Assembly: GCA_035715725.1 (NCBI GenBank)
Contig: DASTKT010000098.1
Span: forward strand, 1 to 43,680
Length of the DNA stretch: 43,680 bases
Reading direction: 5' to 3'
Origin: JADGGV01 sp035715725
GTDB lineage: Bacteria; Gemmatimonadota; Gemmatimonadetes; Longimicrobiales; RSA9
The notes below the pieces were generated by a model. It was given only the letters and a program-made list of their open reading frames with translations. It did no database searches and was not told the DNA's origin. Position numbers and translations under genes: made by a program. Below are positions 21,291 through 28,518 of the stretch, in pieces (position 1 is the first letter of the stretch; each line of letters opens with the position of its first letter).

Positions 21291-23447
21291 GTGACGACGC
21301 AGACTCTCGCCGACGCGAACGACGTCGAGGCTCGCGCCGACGCGCTCGTGCCCCCGCCCGGACCGGCGCCGCGCCGCCACTCCGCCGACCAGATGCTCGG
21401 CGCGACGATCGCCGCCGCCGGGCTCACGCTCACGGCGGTCGGCCTGTCGCTCGGCGGCCGGGTGCACCCGTTCCCATGGGGCGTCGCGCTGCTGGCCGGC
21501 CTGCTCTCCTTCGCCACGCGCCGCTTCGGCATCCCGCTCCCCGGGAAAGGCTTCACCAGCTTCGTCATCGGCTCGGCCGCCGCGGGCGTGGCGGCGCTCG
21601 GCTGGGCGGCGGGCTCGGCCGTCGCTGCGGTCGCGCTGTTCCTGGGCGACCTGCTGCTGCGCCGCCGCCCGGCCGGCGGCGCGCTCGTCACCGCCGGCCA
21701 CCTCGCCTTCGCGTGCGTGCTCGGCGGGCTGTTCTACGGACAGGCCGGCGGCGCCTGGGGCGCCGGCGCCGCGCGCCCGGCGAACGCCGGCCCGCTCGTG
21801 CTGCTGCTCGTGCTCGTTCCCCTCGTCGCCAACCTCACGTTCTACCTGCAGGTGCGGCTGGCGCCGGCCTCGCGCTGGGTCGACCCCGCGCTGACGTTCC
21901 GCTGGGAGGCGGCCGTCATCGGGCTTGCGCTCCCCCTCGCCGGTGGCGGGCTCGCGCTGCTGTACGGCGACTTCTCGCCGGCCGCCACGGCCGTGCTCGC
22001 CGCCGCCTGGCTCGGCCTCACCGGGCTGGCGTACTGGCTCGTGCGACAGGGCGTGCGCGGCGAGGGGCTCATGCTCGTCCAGCGGCTGAGCCGCGCGATC
22101 GGCGCGCGCCCGGAGCTCGCCCACGCGTTCGCCGAGATCCAGGGACTGACCAGCCTGCTCGTCCCCTGGACCGACATGGGCATTGCCGCCTACGACCCGG
22201 CCGAGGACGAGTTCGTCGTCCTCATGGACACCGCCGACCACGGCCCGACCGGCATGCGCCTGCCGGCGCGCAGCGGGCTGCCGGCCGCCGCGCTCGAGCG
22301 AGGCGGCCCGGTCACCGACCGCGCGCTGCCGGGCCGCCTGCGCGACGGCCGCCCCGGCTCCGAGATCGTGGTCCCGCTCCGCCACGGCGAGCGGCTCGTC
22401 GGCCTCTGGACCGTCCGCCACGGCGCCGCCGCCATGTACGACGAAGGCGACGCCGGCCTGCTCGGCCACCTGGCGCCGCAGCTCGCGCTCTCGCTCTCGC
22501 TCGACGGCCTCGTGCGCCCCGTGCTCGACGCGTCCGAGGAGACCGCGCGGCACGTCGTCGCCATCACGCGCTCGGCGCGCGAGCTTCGCAGCGGCGCCGA
22601 GCAGGCCGCGGCCAGCGCGCGGAAGATGGCCGGCACCGTCGTCAGCCTGGCGGAGACGCTCTCCCGCGGTGCCGAGGAGGCCGAGCAGGGCCGCGCCGTG
22701 GCCGAGGCGAATGCGACGTGGGGGGAAGCCACCCGCCGGAGCGGCGAGGAGATGGTGGAGACCGCGCGCGACGTGCGCGACGCCACGGCGCAGGCGGTCG
22801 CGCGGCTCGAGGCCGCCGCCGCCGTCGTGCAGGAGGGCGCCGACGAGGTCACGCGCCTCCAGGCCGTCTCCGGCGCCGTCGAGCACTTCCGCAGCACCAT
22901 CGACGAGCTGGCCCAGCAGAGCTCGCTGCTCGCGCTGAACGCCACGATCGAGGCGGTGCGGGCCGGCGCCCACGGCCGCAGCTTCGAGGTCGTCGCCCAC
23001 GAGCTGCGCGCACTCGCCGACCGCAGCGCCGCCGAGGCGCGCGACGTGCGCGAGTCCGTTCAGGCCATCCGCGACACGCTCGAGCGCGCCATCGGCCTGA
23101 TGCAGCGCACGCGCACCGAGGTGCTCACCGTCACGACCATGGGAGATGCGGTGGCCGCCCGCCTCGGCGCCATCGTCGCCGCCGCCGAGGGCGTCGCCGC
23201 GACCGGGGCGCAGATCGCGCTCAGCGCGCAGGAGACGGCCGAGCGCTCGCGCTCGCTCGCCGCCTCGCTCGCCGGCTCGCAGGCCGACGCGCGCCGCGCC
23301 GCCACCGCCTCCGACACCGTCGCCGCCGGGAGCCGCGAGCAGTTCGACGCGATCGAGTCGCTCAATCGCGCCGCGCAGGAGCTCGCCGCCACCGCCGAGG
23401 GGCTCGCCACCGCTGCCGCCGCCGCGCGCGCCGGGCGCGAGCGCTGA
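21291..23447 (+). CDS. Eight-TM, GAF, methyl-accepting-type sensor protein
   Basis: A 718-aa receptor. Residues about 35-260 hold roughly eight hydrophobic segments with short loops, unlike the usual MCP layout of two TMs around a periplasmic domain. Residues about 265-405 look like a GAF domain (AFAEIQGLTSLLVPWTDMGI, EIVVPLRHGERLVGLWTVRH). A long coiled coil follows with an MCP signalling tip, SSLLALNATIEAVRAGAHG and SFEVVAHELRALADRS, close to the canonical hairpin that binds CheA/CheW. No che genes are nearby. GTG 21291 is used because an upstream in-frame TTG lies inside the predicted -10 box; the ribosome site is weak, so a later ATG before LGATIAAAG remains possible. It is convergent with the next gene. 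Confidence 0.87.
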   Translation: MTTQTLADANDVEARADALVPPPGPAPRRHSADQMLGATIAAAGLTLTAVGLSLGGRVHPFPWGVALLAGLLSFATRRFGIPLPGKGFTSFVIGSAAAGVAALGWAAGSAVAAVALFLGDLLLRRRPAGGALVTAGHLAFACVLGGLFYGQAGGAWGAGAARPANAGPLVLLLVLVPLVANLTFYLQVRLAPASRWVDPALTFRWEAAVIGLALPLAGGGLALLYGDFSPAATAVLAAAWLGLTGLAYWLVRQGVRGEGLMLVQRLSRAIGARPELAHAFAEIQGLTSLLVPWTDMGIAAYDPAEDEFVVLMDTADHGPTGMRLPARSGLPAAALERGGPVTDRALPGRLRDGRPGSEIVVPLRHGERLVGLWTVRHGAAAMYDEGDAGLLGHLAPQLALSLSLDGLVRPVLDASEETARHVVAITRSARELRSGAEQAAASARKMAGTVVSLAETLSRGAEEAEQGRAVAEANATWGEATRRSGEEMVETARDVRDATAQAVARLEAAAAVVQEGADEVTRLQAVSGAVEHFRSTIDELAQQSSLLALNATIEAVRAGAHGRSFEVVAHELRALADRSAAEARDVRESVQAIRDTLERAIGLMQRTRTEVLTVTTMGDAVAARLGAIVAAAEGVAATGAQIALSAQETAERSRSLAASLAGSQADARRAATASDTVAAGSREQFDAIESLNRAAQELAATAEGLATAAAAARAGRER

Positions 23448-23456
23448 GGCCGGCGC

Positions 23457-23786
23457 TCACGCCCGCGCGGCCCCGAGGCCGCGGCGCGCGTTCGAGGCGC
23501 GCAACGCGCCCTCGACGCCCTCCCGCCCGATCAGCTCCAGCGCGCGCTGGGTGAGACCGATGCGCGTCGCCACGCGGCCGAAGCCGTCCGGCGGCCCGGC
23601 CTCGGTCCACACCAGCCCCGAGCGCTCCAGCATGGCGACGGCCGCGGACAGCCGCTGGCCGCTCGCGTACCTCGACCGTCGCCAGACCTCCGAGCGGAGG
23701 TCGCGAAGCCGCAGCTCGAAACCGTCGTCCGCCCGCCGCTGCAGCAGCTCGAGCACCGTCCGGCCCGGCCAACCGTGACTGTCCAC
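23457..23786 (-). CDS. Small winged-helix-like protein of unknown function
   Basis: A 109-aa basic protein with a probable helix-turn-helix or wing arrangement: TVLELLQRRADDGFELRLRDL, SGQRLSAAVAMLERSGLVW and ATRIGLTQRALELIGREG read like helices 1-3 of a PadR/MarR-type fold. No family is securely recognised. It starts at GTG 23786 with GGAG 5 nt upstream on the minus strand. It is convergent with the MCP-like gene (9-nt gap). The fold is inferred from the pattern only. Confidence 0.6.
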   Translation of the reverse strand: MDSHGWPGRTVLELLQRRADDGFELRLRDLRSEVWRRSRYASGQRLSAAVAMLERSGLVWTEAGPPDGFGRVATRIGLTQRALELIGREGVEGALRASNARRGLGAARA

Positions 23787-24034
23787 TCGACTCCGTGGCT
23801 CCGCGTGCGTGTCCGTGCGCGACCGCGGCGGAGACCCTCACCCGCCCACGCACACCCGCCGCCGGGCCGACCGGTCGCCCGGCCCGGCCCCGCGGCATAT
23901 CCGCTCCTTCGGCCCAGCGGCCGGCGTGCGGGCAAGACGTGGGCCAGGCGCGGAGCCGGCGAGGCGGCGATCGGGCGTTGCCGCGTCTCGGCCGGGCCGC
24001 CCGACGGCCCGGTCCGTGCGCGGGGCCGGCGAGG

Positions 24035-24526
24035 CTACAGCCGGGTCTTGCCGTGCTGGTCGCCCTCCTTCACGTGCGGGCGCCGCCCCGCCGCCCGCGC
24101 CCGCGCCGACTCCAGCAGGTACTCGACCCGGTTCAACCCCCGGTTGTCCCAGTACTCGCCCCGCTCGGCGTCGAACGCGATCAGCCGGATCCGCGGGTCG
24201 GCCTTCCCCTCCGGGAACCACACCTCGTACGACTTGTCCCACAGCTCGTCCAGCTTGCGCCGGTCGTCCACCACCCGCGCACTCCCCGCCAGCGCGACGA
24301 AGTTCGAGTCCCCGTCCTGCGCCACGACCTCCGCCCGCGGGTTCGACTCGATCTCGCGCACCTTCTCCGTGTCGGCGTCCGTGATGAACCAGAGGTCGCA
24401 GCTCTTCTCCACCCCCGCGATCTGCATCGGCCGCGCATCCAGCGCACCGTCCGCGCGCTGCGTCACCAGCATGGCCGTGTCGAAATCCTTGATCAGGTCG
24501 TAGAGCTTCTCCGTTTCCTTCGCCAC
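24035..24526 (-). CDS. Pyridoxamine 5'-phosphate oxidase-fold protein (general stress protein 26-like)
   Basis: A 163-aa split-barrel flavin-binding protein. The start AKETEKLYDLIKDFDTAMLVT and ALDARPMQIAG, LWFITDADTEKVREI and NFVALAGSARVVDDRRKL follow the general-stress PNPOx-like pattern. Such proteins bind FMN or F420 and are often stress related; a true PdxH role is unlikely because the C-terminal PdxH region is missing. The start is GTG 24526, preceded by GGAGG 5 nt upstream on the minus strand; the frame is open further upstream but without support. The neighbour upstream is the divergent RidA gene across a 380-nt gap with repeats. Confidence 0.87.
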   Translation of the reverse strand: MAKETEKLYDLIKDFDTAMLVTQRADGALDARPMQIAGVEKSCDLWFITDADTEKVREIESNPRAEVVAQDGDSNFVALAGSARVVDDRRKLDELWDKSYEVWFPEGKADPRIRLIAFDAERGEYWDNRGLNRVEYLLESARARAAGRRPHVKEGDQHGKTRL

Positions 24527-24608
24527 GGGATCCTCCGGGTTCGTGTGACTCCAGTCCCCCCCATCCACCGCAAGGATCGGGCAGGTTCGGGCGAGCCCGT
24601 GCGCCGTG

Positions 24609-24746
24609 GCGCGCGGGCGAGGCGGATGGGCAGCGGGACGCGCCGCGGCGGGTGTCGTGTGCGCCGCCGCGCGCGGGGGAGGCGGGCCATCTCGGGCGCC
24701 GCGCCCTCGAGCTCGCGCCGTCCGCCGTCGCGCGCGGGGGAGGCGG
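24609..24746. repeat. Three 17-bp repeats with a 60-61 bp period upstream of RidA
   Basis: GCGCGCGGGNGAGGCGG occurs at 24609-24625, 24669-24685 and 24730-24746. The intervening DNA is only weakly similar. It lies in the 380-nt gap 24527-24906, which holds no gene. The even spacing (about six helical turns) between two divergent genes would suit a multi-site regulator, or it may be a decayed tandem duplication. Confidence 0.5.
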
Positions 24747-24906
24747 AGCGCCGGCCGACGTGGTACCTTCGGCGGCGCATCGTGGCCGCGGCGGCCCGGT
24801 GGGCGCGCAGCGCACGCGCTTCGGCGCACGAGCGGGCGCCGCCCGGCGCGACCGGCGCGGGCGCCGGCGCGCACCACCCCGATCCGAACCTCACGGGAGG
24901 ACCCCG

Positions 24907-25302
24907 ATGGACGAGCAACGCGATTGGCAGCCGGTGAGCCTGAAGGACGCCCCGCCGCCCAAGGGCGCGTACTCCCGCGCCGTGCGCGCGGGCAACCTCC
25001 TCTTCGTCTCCGGCCAGGTGCCGCGGGACCCGCGCACCGGCCAGCTCCTCGGCGACGACGTCGAGTCCCAGACGCGCGCCGTCCTCTCCCTCCTCGCCGA
25101 CGTCCTCGCCGCCGGCGGCGCCCGCATGGACGACGTCGTCTCCGTGACCGCCTACCTGCAGGACATCGCGGACTGGGAGAGGTTCAACCGCGTCTACGCG
25201 GAATCCTTCCGCCCGCCCTACCCCACGCGCACCACGCTCGGCGCCGACCTCCACGGCGTGCTCGTCGAGGTCAGCGCCGTGGCCGTGCTCGGCGGCGCGT
25301 AG
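24907..25302 (+). CDS. ridA: RidA-family enamine/imine deaminase
   Basis: A 131-aa RidA (YjgF/YER057c) protein, which hydrolyses reactive enamine/imine intermediates such as 2-aminoacrylate released by PLP dehydratases. Features are the family start PPPKGAYSRAVRAGNLLFVSGQVP, the essential Arg in YPTRTTLGADL and the C-terminal VLVEVSAVAVL strand with its Glu. ATG 24907 follows GGGAGG by 6 nt. A threonine dehydratase, its usual metabolic partner, is encoded about 15 kb away. The stop codon lies inside the first palindrome of the array that begins here. Confidence 0.93.
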   Translation: MDEQRDWQPVSLKDAPPPKGAYSRAVRAGNLLFVSGQVPRDPRTGQLLGDDVESQTRAVLSLLADVLAAGGARMDDVVSVTAYLQDIADWERFNRVYAESFRPPYPTRTTLGADLHGVLVEVSAVAVLGGA

Positions 25303-25478
25303 CGCCGCACCCCGCGGCGCGGAGCGCCGCGCACGCTCGCGTTGCTCGCTGTAGCTCGCCCTCGACTCGCGCCCGCTGCGCGGACGCGGCCTTCGGCCGC
25401 GCACGAGTCCCGGTCGCTCGCCTGCGGCGAGCGCACGCCGTCTGCGCGGGCTGTAGCGGCGCTGCGCGCCGCGAGGTG
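25292..25478. repeat. Palindrome array 1 (starts at the ridA stop codon)
   Basis: A series of short perfect palindromes with 3-nt loops. The first is GCGGCGC-gta-GCGCCGC at 25292-25308 and includes the ridA stop. Then come CGCGGCGC-gga-GCGCCGCG (25313-25331), a CGCGGCC-ttc-GGCCGCG unit near 25386-25402, CGCTCGCC-tgc-GGCGAGCG (25415-25433) and GCGGCGC-tgc-GCGCCGC (25456-25472). The linkers resemble those of arrays 3 and 4. Positions 25415-25478 are almost identical to 33724-33786. The gap 25303-25912 contains no gene. Confidence 0.75.
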
Positions 25479-25550
25479 GCCGGGCCGCCGGCGCGGCGCC
25501 CGCACGCTGCTGGGTAGTGCCGCCGCCGCTCATGCTCCGAGATTCGTTCC

Positions 25551-25586
25551 CGTACCGCTACCCGTACCCGTACCCCTACCCGATCC
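25551..25586 (+). repeat. Hexamer tandem repeat between arrays 1 and 2
   Basis: Six degenerate hexamers in a row: CGTACC, GCTACC, CGTACC, CGTACC, CCTACC, CGATCC. They stand in the spacer between two oppositely oriented palindrome arrays. An open frame runs through them (Tyr-Pro repeats) but has no ribosome site and I do not call a gene. Confidence 0.6.
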
Positions 25587-25667
25587 GTTCTCCCGCCGTC
25601 CACCTCGGCCGCCACGCTCCCGCCCGAAAACCCGTCCGCCGGCACGGCCAGGGTCGTATCCGTCCCC

Positions 25668-25840
25668 GCGGCCGCAGGCCGCTACAGCGAGCGGAGCGAG
25701 CGTGCGCGAGCCGCAGGCGAAGCGACAGCGAGCGCCAGCGACGCGTACGCGAGCCGCCAGGCGAGCGACAGCGCCAGCGTGCGCGGCCGAAGGCCGCGAC
25801 AGCGAGCACCTCGAGCGTGCGGCGGCGCTCCGCGCCGCCG
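25668..25840. repeat. Palindrome array 2 (inverted relative to array 1)
   Basis: The same kind of units in reverse orientation. Examples are GCGGCC-gca-GGCCGC (25668-25682), imperfect CGCGAGCC/GGCGAAGCG-type units, CGCGGCC-gaa-GGCCGCG around 25781-25797, and CGGCGGCGC-tcc-GCGCCGCCG (25820-25840). Linkers appear as the reverse complement of those in arrays 1, 3 and 4 (GCGAGCGGAGCGAGCGTG). Read on the minus strand, the first unit has a GGA loop, as in arrays 1 and 3. It ends about 70 nt before the PRC-barrel gene. Confidence 0.72.
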
Positions 25841-25912
25841 AGAACGGCACAGTCCATGCGCCTTTCCACCCACCTGATTGGGCCAGGCACGACCCCCACA
25901 GGAGGCAACGGA

Positions 25913-27004
25913 ATGCCACTGATCCCGCTCTCCAGGTTCGGCGATTCTGCGCGCCCGGGCACGTTCGACGTCCGGGGCTGGGACGTGAAGACGGAGCTCG
26001 ACAACGAGAAGGTCGGCGAGGTCGACGACATGCTGCTCGACGACAGCGGTCGCCCGCGCTACCTCGACATCGACCTCGGGCTCTTTCGCAAGCACGTGCT
26101 GATGCCGATCGGTCAGGCGCGCGCGGACGGCCGCAAGGACGTGGTCTGGGTGCCGGGGATGACGAAGGACCAGTTCAAGCACATCCCCGAGTACGAGCAC
26201 GACGTCGCGCGCATCGACCGGGATTACGAGGACCGGCTCGCCGGCGCCTACGCCGGCGTCGGCCGTCGTCCCGCGCGGGACGACGAGGCGGGCGAGACGC
26301 GGGAGACACTCCCCGAGCTCGCCACGCTGGACGAGCTCGACGGCTACAGGATCGCCAGCGGCGACGCGAACCCGAAGGGCTGGGACGTCGTCGCCGCCGA
26401 CGGCCGCGAGATCGGCGAGGTCGACGAGCTGATCGTCGACACCGAGGCCATGAAGGTCCGCTACCTCGACGTGGACCTCGACAGCGACAAGCTCGGCTTC
26501 GGCGACCGCGACCGCCACGTCCTGATCCCCATCGGCTACGCCACGCTGGACCGGGACGACAAGAAGGTGATCGTCGACGTCGTCACGTCCACCGATGTCG
26601 GGGACCTGCCGGTCTACGGCGGGCTGCCGCTCCCGCGCGACTTCGAGCGCGGCATGCAGGACGCCTTCCAGCGCGGCCACGCCGCCGGCGACCGCTACAG
26701 CCGCCCCGTCTACGACGCCGACCGCTTCTGGGGCGAGCGGCGTGCCGCGACCGGCGTGGTCCCGGACACCGGCAACCTGCTCGACGCGACGAGCCGCGAC
26801 CGCGAGTTCGACCCGGGCCGCACTCACGTGCACGACGACATCGACGACGCCGCCGACCGCATGGCCGCCGGACCGCGCGACCTCCCGGAGACGACCATCG
26901 ATCAGGGCGTCGACGACATCTCGACCCGCGTCGGCAACGATCAGGAGATCCGGATCCGCGTCCGCGGCGACGAGATCATCGTCGAGCGGAAGAAGATCGA
27001 GTAG
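25913..27004 (+). CDS. Tandem PRC-barrel domain protein
   Basis: A 363-aa acidic soluble protein with two PRC-barrel domains, about residues 15-105 (DVRGWDVKTELDNEKVGEVDD, YLDIDLG, HVLMPIGQA) and about 130-220 (GWDVVAADGREIGEVDELIVD, YLDVDLD, HVLIPIGYA). The near-identical order of motifs shows an internal duplication. The C-terminal 140 residues are rich in Asp and Arg with no recognised domain, ending in a basic EIIVERKKIE. PRC barrels occur in photosynthetic reaction centre H subunits and in RNA-processing proteins; here the role is unknown, and such duplicated forms are often stress associated. ATG 25913 follows AGGAGG by 8 nt. The DUF4097 gene is 36 nt downstream and probably co-transcribed. 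Confidence 0.88.
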   Translation: MPLIPLSRFGDSARPGTFDVRGWDVKTELDNEKVGEVDDMLLDDSGRPRYLDIDLGLFRKHVLMPIGQARADGRKDVVWVPGMTKDQFKHIPEYEHDVARIDRDYEDRLAGAYAGVGRRPARDDEAGETRETLPELATLDELDGYRIASGDANPKGWDVVAADGREIGEVDELIVDTEAMKVRYLDVDLDSDKLGFGDRDRHVLIPIGYATLDRDDKKVIVDVVTSTDVGDLPVYGGLPLPRDFERGMQDAFQRGHAAGDRYSRPVYDADRFWGERRAATGVVPDTGNLLDATSRDREFDPGRTHVHDDIDDAADRMAAGPRDLPETTIDQGVDDISTRVGNDQEIRIRVRGDEIIVERKKIE

Positions 27005-27040
27005 GCGGCGCGAGCGAGACCCGGGACGAGGGCGACGAGC

Positions 27041-28246
27041 CTGCGCACGACCGCCACCCTGCTCCGCGCCACCACGGCCGCCGCGGCCGTGGTGGCGGCG
27101 TGCGCGTCGGCGCCCATCGGCACGCCCGCGCCGCCGCGCCCCGAGTACGCGCTCGCCGGCGCCGTGCCCGAGGTGCACGTCGTCGCCGGCGCGGTGCGCG
27201 TCGAGCCGGGCGCCGGCCCCGGCGTGACCGTCCGCGTTCGCCGGCTCGGGCGCGACTCGGCCGTGCTCGCGGTCCGCATCCGCCGCGGCGCCGACGGCGA
27301 TGCGCTCTGGGTCGTCAGCGACACCCCGCGCCTCCTTTACGCCGGGATGCCGAAGCCGGACTCCGTGGAGGTCGAGGCCGGCCGGACCGGCTTCCGCGCC
27401 GCGCAGCGCGGGCTGCTCACTCCCCACACCACGATCGTCACGCGGCGCGGCACGAAGGGCGACTCGGCGCGCGCCGACGTCGTCGTGCGCGTCCCCTCCG
27501 GCCACCGGCTTCGTGTGGACGTCGCCGCCGGCGAGATCGTGGCTGCCGGCACGACCGCCGAGCTGTACCTGACGAGCGTCGCCGCGCCGGTCACGGCCGA
27601 GCGCACGCGCGGCCCGCTCCGCGTCGAGACGGAGGGCGGGCTCGCCACCGTGCGCCGCGTCGAAGGCGACGTCGCCATCGACACCCGCCGCGGCGGCGCC
27701 TCGCTCGACAGCGTGGCCGGCCCGCGGCTCGCCGTGAAGTCCACCACCGGCTCCGTGACCGCCGACCGCCTCCACTCGAGCGACGTCGCGCTCCACGTCG
27801 AGGCCGGGAGCCTCGACCTGCGCGGCGTGCGCACCGCCAGCCTGCGCATCGACGGCCACGCCGGCTCCATCACCGGCCGCGACGTCGACGCGCGCCGGCT
27901 CGAGGTCGAGACCGGAGCCGGCGAGATCGAGCTGCGCGGCGTCCGCACCGGCGAGGCCGTCGTGCACACCGGCGCCGGGGACATGACGTTCGCGCTCGCC
28001 GGAGAGCCGCGCTCGCTCCGGCTGAAGGCCGACGGCTCCATCCGCCTCGAGCTGCCGGCCGGCCTCGACGCCGAGCTGCGCCTGGCCGGCGACGACGGCA
28101 TCGACCTCCAGGTGCCCGCGCGGGTGCTCTCGCGCAGCGGCTCGACCGTGGTGGCCCGGCTCGGCACCGGTCGAGCCCGCATCGTCGCCGACGCGGACGA
28201 CGTGCTGAGCGTCGTCGGCGCCGGCGCCGGCGGCCCCGCGAGGTAG
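27041..28246 (+). CDS. DUF4097-type beta-strand repeat lipoprotein
   Basis: A 401-aa protein of the DUF4097 beta-strand-repeat group (putative adhesin or surface-exposed beta-helix): repeating short strands such as VETEGGLATVRRVEGDVAIDT, VKSTTGSVTADRL, VEAGSLDLRGVRT, IDGHAGSITGRDV and VETGAGEIELRGV from about residue 170 onward. Starting at CTG 27041 gives a complete lipoprotein signal (RTTATLLRATTAAAAVVAAC, lipid Cys about residue 21) and places GAGGG 8 nt upstream. The first conventional start, GTG 27089, would remove most of the signal, so CTG is preferred but not proved. It follows the PRC-barrel gene closely. Many DUF4097 genes sit beside anti-sigma factors, but none is here. Confidence 0.78.
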   Translation: MRTTATLLRATTAAAAVVAACASAPIGTPAPPRPEYALAGAVPEVHVVAGAVRVEPGAGPGVTVRVRRLGRDSAVLAVRIRRGADGDALWVVSDTPRLLYAGMPKPDSVEVEAGRTGFRAAQRGLLTPHTTIVTRRGTKGDSARADVVVRVPSGHRLRVDVAAGEIVAAGTTAELYLTSVAAPVTAERTRGPLRVETEGGLATVRRVEGDVAIDTRRGGASLDSVAGPRLAVKSTTGSVTADRLHSSDVALHVEAGSLDLRGVRTASLRIDGHAGSITGRDVDARRLEVETGAGEIELRGVRTGEAVVHTGAGDMTFALAGEPRSLRLKADGSIRLELPAGLDAELRLAGDDGIDLQVPARVLSRSGSTVVARLGTGRARIVADADDVLSVVGAGAGGPAR

Positions 28247-28494
28247 CCTCGCGCTCCCGGCCGCCGGCCGCGGCGCCCCGGCGCGGGCCTCGCGCGCCCG
28301 GCCCCGCGCCGCGCCGGAGCGACGGGGCGCGCGCCGGAGGCCGACGTTGCGCGGAGTCCGGCCCGGACACCATTTTGTGCGCGGCGCGGCTCCGCGCTCT
28401 CCCCGCCTTTGCTCCCCCTCGGGATCGCCGTCGTGAAGAGCGGCCCGCCCGGATGTCCGAGCGCACCGGGGCGCGCCGCGGGCGCGAACGGCGT

Positions 28495-28506
28495 CTTTCG
28501 CGAAAG
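28495..28506. promoter_or_regulatory. 12-bp perfect palindrome upstream of the TolB/TPR gene
   Basis: CTTTCGCGAAAG ends 12 nt before the ATG at 28519 and occupies the place where a ribosome site would be expected; none is visible. It could be an operator overlapping the translation start region. The gap 28247-28518 otherwise shows no gene. Confidence 0.4.
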
Positions 28507-28518
28507 TGTTGATCGCCC

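Noticed and set aside
25517..25912. N-terminal extension of the PRC-barrel protein with Tyr-Pro repeats
   Set aside because: A strong AGGAGG site precedes ATG 25913, and the upstream frame only translates palindrome and hexamer repeats.
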